Source of the DNA: CAYMWF01 sp964394085 [NCBI: uncultured Gemmatimonadota bacterium]
GTDB taxonomy: Bacteria > GCA-2686955 > CAYMWF01
Reading direction: 5' to 3'
DNA: 27,634 nucleotides
Assembly (NCBI GenBank): GCA_964394085.1
Contig: CAYMWF010000006.1
Location: 1 to 27,634, forward strand
This document shows, one piece after another, positions 24,338-27,634 of this stretch (position 1 is the stretch's first letter; each line of letters starts with the position of its first letter). The notes under the pieces were generated by a model. The model did no database searches. It was not told where the DNA came from and saw only the letters and a list, made by a program, of their open reading frames with translations. The position numbers were made by a program, and so were the translations under genes.

Positions 24338-24359
24338 TGATTGTATTGATATATATCAA
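24330..24359 (-). promoter_or_regulatory. Candidate promoter of the DUF4097-like gene
   Basis: On the minus strand, TTGATA (plus 24359-24354; 5 of 6) is followed after 18 nt by TATAAC (plus 24335-24330; 5 of 6). Transcription would start near 24323 and run left into the gene at 24260. Its -10 shares bases with the -10 of the M14 promoter, so both cannot be occupied at the same time. Confidence 0.5.
24346..24359. promoter_or_regulatory. Perfect 14-bp palindromic operator candidate
   Basis: TTGATATATATCAA is a perfect inverted repeat. It covers the -35 of the leftward promoter and the first transcribed bases of the rightward one, so a dimeric repressor bound here could block both genes. AT-rich palindromes can arise by chance, but the placement is striking. 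Confidence 0.5.
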
Positions 24360-24405
24360 GAACCATGTGCCGAGGTGGAAGAACCTCTGGAGAAAGAAGG
24401 TTCCA

Positions 24406-27400
24406 ATGTTCGCTTCCCCGATTAATCGAAAACACACGACCTTCGCCGGGAAAAGATGCCGGACGGCGAGTTTGCCCAGGCATCTGCCGACCATATGTAT
24501 CCTTCTACTGGCATTGAGCTGCGGCGCCGGTTCCGGACCGGCGAGGGCGGAGACTGTTGCGGATGAAGCCGGTTCACTGTCCGCGGCGCTGCGCTCCGGT
24601 GCGGACATCCCCGCGCGCAGGGAAGCAGTGGTTCGTTACACGGCTCTTCCGGCGGACCTGGTCGACGAGGTGATCAGGGCGGGAGTCACGGTCGAGCGGC
24701 GCACCGGAAACGACGTTGATTTTCGTTTGAGCGCGCGGCAGCGGGAAATCCTGGAAGGGTTCCTGGCCGGACGCGGGATAAAGACTGAAGCGATTACCAT
24801 CGTGGAAGATACGGCCACCTGGGTCGAGGAGATGCTGGGTCCCGGCGGGAAGGGAACATACCACGAATATACTGATCTTCTTGCTGAGATGCTCCAGCTC
24901 GCCGCGGACTACCCCGCCATCGCCCGCCTCGACACCCTGGGGGAAAGTATCCAGGGTCGAAAGATCCTGTTGATGAAGATCAGCGACAACGTCGGCGTCG
25001 ATGAAACCGAAGCCGAGGTCTTCTTCGACGGCGCCACCCACGGGGACGAATGGATCGCGGAAGAAGTCGCTCTTTTCCTGATAAACCACCTTCTCGAGAA
25101 TTACGGATCCGATCCGGTTATCACGAACCTCGTGAACCACCGCGAGATATTCGTCGTTCCGATGCTGAATCCAGACGGAGTCACGTCGCGCAGCCGGTAT
25201 AACGCCGCAGGGGTCGATTTGAACCGCGACTACGGCTACCAGTGGGAAGGATGGGGAGGCAGCGGCGGTCCTTTTTCGCAGCCCGAAATAAAGGCGGTAT
25301 GGTCATTCCACCATGAGCACCGGCAGTGCACGTCCGTATCGTTCCATTCGGGCATCGAGTATATCTCCATGCCCTGGAGCTACCATCCCGACGCCACCAT
25401 GGACGATGCCCATTACCGGCATCTCTCCTCCGGCTACTCGTCATCCAGCGGATACCCATACGGACAGGGCTACCACGGCATGTATGAAATACACGGCAGC
25501 TCGAAAGACACTTTCTACGGATGCGTCGGCGCCATCGGGTGGACCATCGAGGTGTCTGTTTCGAAAACTCCGTCCTCGAGTCAGATCGAATATTACTGCG
25601 AGAAGAACCGGCTCGGGATGCTCTACCTCGCCGAAAACGCCGGCAAGGGAGTTATGGGGATCGTCACCGACGCGGACACGGGGGAGCCTCTCCCCGCGGT
25701 AGTGAACGTTCTCGAGATCGACTGGCCCGTATTCGCCGATCCGGAAAACGGCGATTATCACAAGTTTCTCCTCCCCGGAACCTACACCCTCCATATCCAG
25801 GCTCCCGGTCATGCACCCGCCACCATCGAGAACGTGGTGGTCGGCAGCGGCGAGGCCGTCCAGGTGGACGCCGCCCTCGAGGCGGACGGCTCCGGCGGAT
25901 TCGCCTACCGGACCATTTCATGCAATATCGCAGACCCCGGCAGCGCGCATACGAATCACAGCCTGACGCCGTGGAGCCTGGGCTTCCCGGACGGGGTATC
26001 AGCCTCCATAGGTGTCGGCGGCTGGATAGTGCAGGACCTTGGTGACGGCTACGAAGCGATAGACCTTCCGGGATACGATTTCACCGTTTACGAGGGTGAT
26101 GCATCCGCCGAGGGATACTCGGTTTACGCCGGCAACAACTGCCACGGACCCTGGACCTTCATCGGCGCAGGCAACGGAACTTCGAACCTGGACCTGGACG
26201 GGACGGGGCTTTCGTCGGTTCGATACATCAAGATCGTGGACGACGGGGACGGCAATCCGAGCGCTTCGGATGCGGGCATGGAGCTCGACGCCATCGTGGC
26301 GGCTTCCCAGCCCGAAGGACCCTGCCTGTCGATAAGCGACCGCGAAATGGATGATTCCCTCGGGGGCAACGGAAACGGGGTGATCGAAGCCGGAGAAATG
26401 GTCGATTTCGACTTAACGCTCATAAATAACGGCCTCGCGGACGCCGAGAACGTTTACGGCGTGCTGTCGACAAACGATATCTACGCCACAGTCAGGCGCT
26501 CGGCCGCCTCTTTCGGAAACATCGCTTCGGACGGAACGGGGAGCGGCGCCTCCACCTTCAAAGTGAAGGTGGCCGACGAATGTCCCAATCCGCATTATGT
26601 CTCATTCACGCTCGACATCTACGCCGACGGCGGTTACGAATCGGCCAGCACTTTCAACGAAGTGGTGGGCGCGCCGGGATTCCAGGATGACATGGAAGGA
26701 ACCGTGGAGGGTTGGGACCATTACGCCGTCACCTCCGGATACTACGATGAGTGGCATGTCAGCACCGCCCGCAGCCACGGCGGGAGCCGTTCTTGGAAAT
26801 GCGGCGACACCGGCGCCGGAGACTATTCGAACTTCGATGATTCCGGCCTCGTGACCCCTCCCGTGCTGATCTCCGATGGAGCCTCTCTGAGCTTCTGGCA
26901 CTGGATCGACGCCGAGCTCGACTACGGCGAATACGCCTGGGACGGCGCCATCGTCGAAGCATCCACCAACGGAGGCGCCTCGTTCGTGCAGATCTTCCCG
27001 GAGGGCGGTTATCCGTATAAAATAACCTCTAATGACGACAGCCCGTTTCAGGCCGACACTCCCTGTTTCTCCGGCTCCTTTCCCTGGTCGGAGGAGGTTT
27101 TCCAGCTCGGTTCCCTGACCGGTGAAGCGCTCTTCAGGTTCAGGTTCGGCACGGACGGTTACGTAACCGAGGAGGGATGGTACATAGATGATGTTTCGGT
27201 CGATGTTCCGCTCCCCGCCGTATCGTGCGACATCACCGAAGATTCGGACTTGATCCACTGGGGCGAATACCTCGGTTACACGATCTCACTCGAGAACAAC
27301 ACGGGTGGTCCCGAGACCGTCCAGGTGAGGACGGATCTATGGCTGCCGGATGGAAATCCGTATCCCGGTAACCCGATTCTCGGGCCGGCGTCGATCACGC

Positions 27401-27546
27401 TTCCGGGTGGTGCCCATGGAAGCCGCCATTTTACGAACCTCGTTCCGGCAGGCGCTCCGGGCGGTTTCTATTCTTACCGTGTGACCATCGAGCAGGGAGG
27501 GAGTGAACTGGACCTGGACGCATTCCAGTTCGAAGTGGCACCCTGA
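24406..27546 (+). CDS. Secreted multidomain M14 zinc carboxypeptidase
   Basis: From ATG 24406 the product is 1046 aa. AGAAGG just upstream and a signal peptide ending in GPARA/ET choose this start over a TTG at 24337. After a propeptide-like region, the M14 domain (about 150-410) shows THGDEW (zinc ligands His212, Glu215), DLNRDYGYQW (Arg274), SFHSG (His314) and IGWTIEVS (catalytic Glu382): all key residues are present. Downstream lie a carboxypeptidase regulatory-like domain (about 414-500, GIVTDADTGEPLPAVV), an Ig/CARDB-like domain (LGGNGNGVIEAGEMVDF), a MAM/immune-inhibitor-A-like lectin fold (DDMEGTVEGWDHYAVT...WHVS) and a terminal Ig-like tail of about 110 residues resembling the tail of the C25 peptidase here. 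There is no FlgD module. It removes C-terminal residues from extracellular peptides; substrate preference cannot be read. Confidence 0.92.
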   Translation: MFASPINRKHTTFAGKRCRTASLPRHLPTICILLLALSCGAGSGPARAETVADEAGSLSAALRSGADIPARREAVVRYTALPADLVDEVIRAGVTVERRTGNDVDFRLSARQREILEGFLAGRGIKTEAITIVEDTATWVEEMLGPGGKGTYHEYTDLLAEMLQLAADYPAIARLDTLGESIQGRKILLMKISDNVGVDETEAEVFFDGATHGDEWIAEEVALFLINHLLENYGSDPVITNLVNHREIFVVPMLNPDGVTSRSRYNAAGVDLNRDYGYQWEGWGGSGGPFSQPEIKAVWSFHHEHRQCTSVSFHSGIEYISMPWSYHPDATMDDAHYRHLSSGYSSSSGYPYGQGYHGMYEIHGSSKDTFYGCVGAIGWTIEVSVSKTPSSSQIEYYCEKNRLGMLYLAENAGKGVMGIVTDADTGEPLPAVVNVLEIDWPVFADPENGDYHKFLLPGTYTLHIQAPGHAPATIENVVVGSGEAVQVDAALEADGSGGFAYRTISCNIADPGSAHTNHSLTPWSLGFPDGVSASIGVGGWIVQDLGDGYEAIDLPGYDFTVYEGDASAEGYSVYAGNNCHGPWTFIGAGNGTSNLDLDGTGLSSVRYIKIVDDGDGNPSASDAGMELDAIVAASQPEGPCLSISDREMDDSLGGNGNGVIEAGEMVDFDLTLINNGLADAENVYGVLSTNDIYATVRRSAASFGNIASDGTGSGASTFKVKVADECPNPHYVSFTLDIYADGGYESASTFNEVVGAPGFQDDMEGTVEGWDHYAVTSGYYDEWHVSTARSHGGSRSWKCGDTGAGDYSNFDDSGLVTPPVLISDGASLSFWHWIDAELDYGEYAWDGAIVEASTNGGASFVQIFPEGGYPYKITSNDDSPFQADTPCFSGSFPWSEEVFQLGSLTGEALFRFRFGTDGYVTEEGWYIDDVSVDVPLPAVSCDITEDSDLIHWGEYLGYTISLENNTGGPETVQVRTDLWLPDGNPYPGNPILGPASITLPGGAHGSRHFTNLVPAGAPGGFYSYRVTIEQGGSELDLDAFQFEVAP

Positions 27547-27606
27547 ACCGGCTGCGAAGGTTCACCAAGGGGTCTTTACGGATCCACCCGGGAAAGACTA
27601 CAAACA

Positions 27607-27622
27607 GGGAACACGTGTTCCC
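27607..27622. repeat. Perfect 16-bp palindrome after the M14 gene
   Basis: GGGAACACGTGTTCCC is perfectly symmetric and lies 60 nt past the stop codon at 27546. As RNA it would form a stem with little loop, and no T-run follows inside the window, so a terminator cannot be claimed. It might be an operator for a gene beyond the window. Confidence 0.35.
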
Positions 27623-27634
27623 GCCGGGTTCGTG

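Overview
This window holds about 16 protein-coding genes, with no rRNA, tRNA, CRISPR array, insertion sequence or phage gene that I can see. The organism is a Gram-negative bacterium. The mix points to the FCB side of the tree, probably one of its uncultured candidate phyla (Krumholzibacteriota, Eisenbacteria, Zixibacteria or Latescibacterota-like): secreted beta-helix and lamin-tail-domain proteins, FlgD-like C-terminal sorting modules of the PNPFxP type, a PorV/PorQ-like barrel, a gingipain-type C25 peptidase and a large multidomain M14 carboxypeptidase. The phylum is inferred from this protein style; no marker gene fixes it. Codon choice looks similar throughout, with no obvious foreign island. 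The poly-C tract at the left edge and the absence of partial genes at both edges suggest that this may be a whole contig.

Layout. (1) 1-3860, plus strand: a large secreted protein of unknown family and a beta-helix protein, 2 nt apart. (2) 4069-10004, plus strand: a tight surface-protein run made of a lipid-anchored ComEC-type metallo-beta-lactamase hydrolase, a 1047-aa triple lamin-tail-domain protein with a FlgD-like tail, a PorV/PorQ-like barrel and a lipoprotein. (3) 10030-12394, minus strand: a C25 peptidase whose reading frame is broken by one extra base near 12079-12081. (4) 12736-15411, plus strand: a response regulator, an HD-GYP phosphodiesterase, then a membrane-anchored M23 peptidase. 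(5) 15412-18714: a structured non-coding stretch ending in a terminator, a small zinc-ribbon protein, then housekeeping nnr (NAD(P)HX repair) and thiL (thiamine monophosphate kinase) overlapping by 4 nt. (6) 18928-23435, plus strand: a second beta-helix protein with a FlgD-like tail, an SRPBCC-alpha/beta hydrolase fusion, and a TPR/coiled-coil protein with a four-cysteine tail. (7) 23436-27546: a divergent pair, a DUF4097-like secreted repeat protein (minus) and an M14 carboxypeptidase (plus), sharing a compact regulatory region with a perfect 14-bp palindrome.

How it fits together: most of the window builds and processes the cell surface and exported proteins. Two kinds of C-terminal module are used: FlgD-like tails on the lamin-tail and beta-helix proteins, and a different shared Ig-like tail on the C25 and M14 peptidases. 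The PorV-like barrel, encoded directly after a FlgD-tailed protein, suggests a type IX-like export or anchoring route. The most novel-looking unit is the operon that pairs a lipid-anchored ComEC-like nuclease-fold enzyme with a multi-lamin-tail surface protein. It could act on extracellular nucleic acid or another phosphoester at the cell surface, which is an inference.
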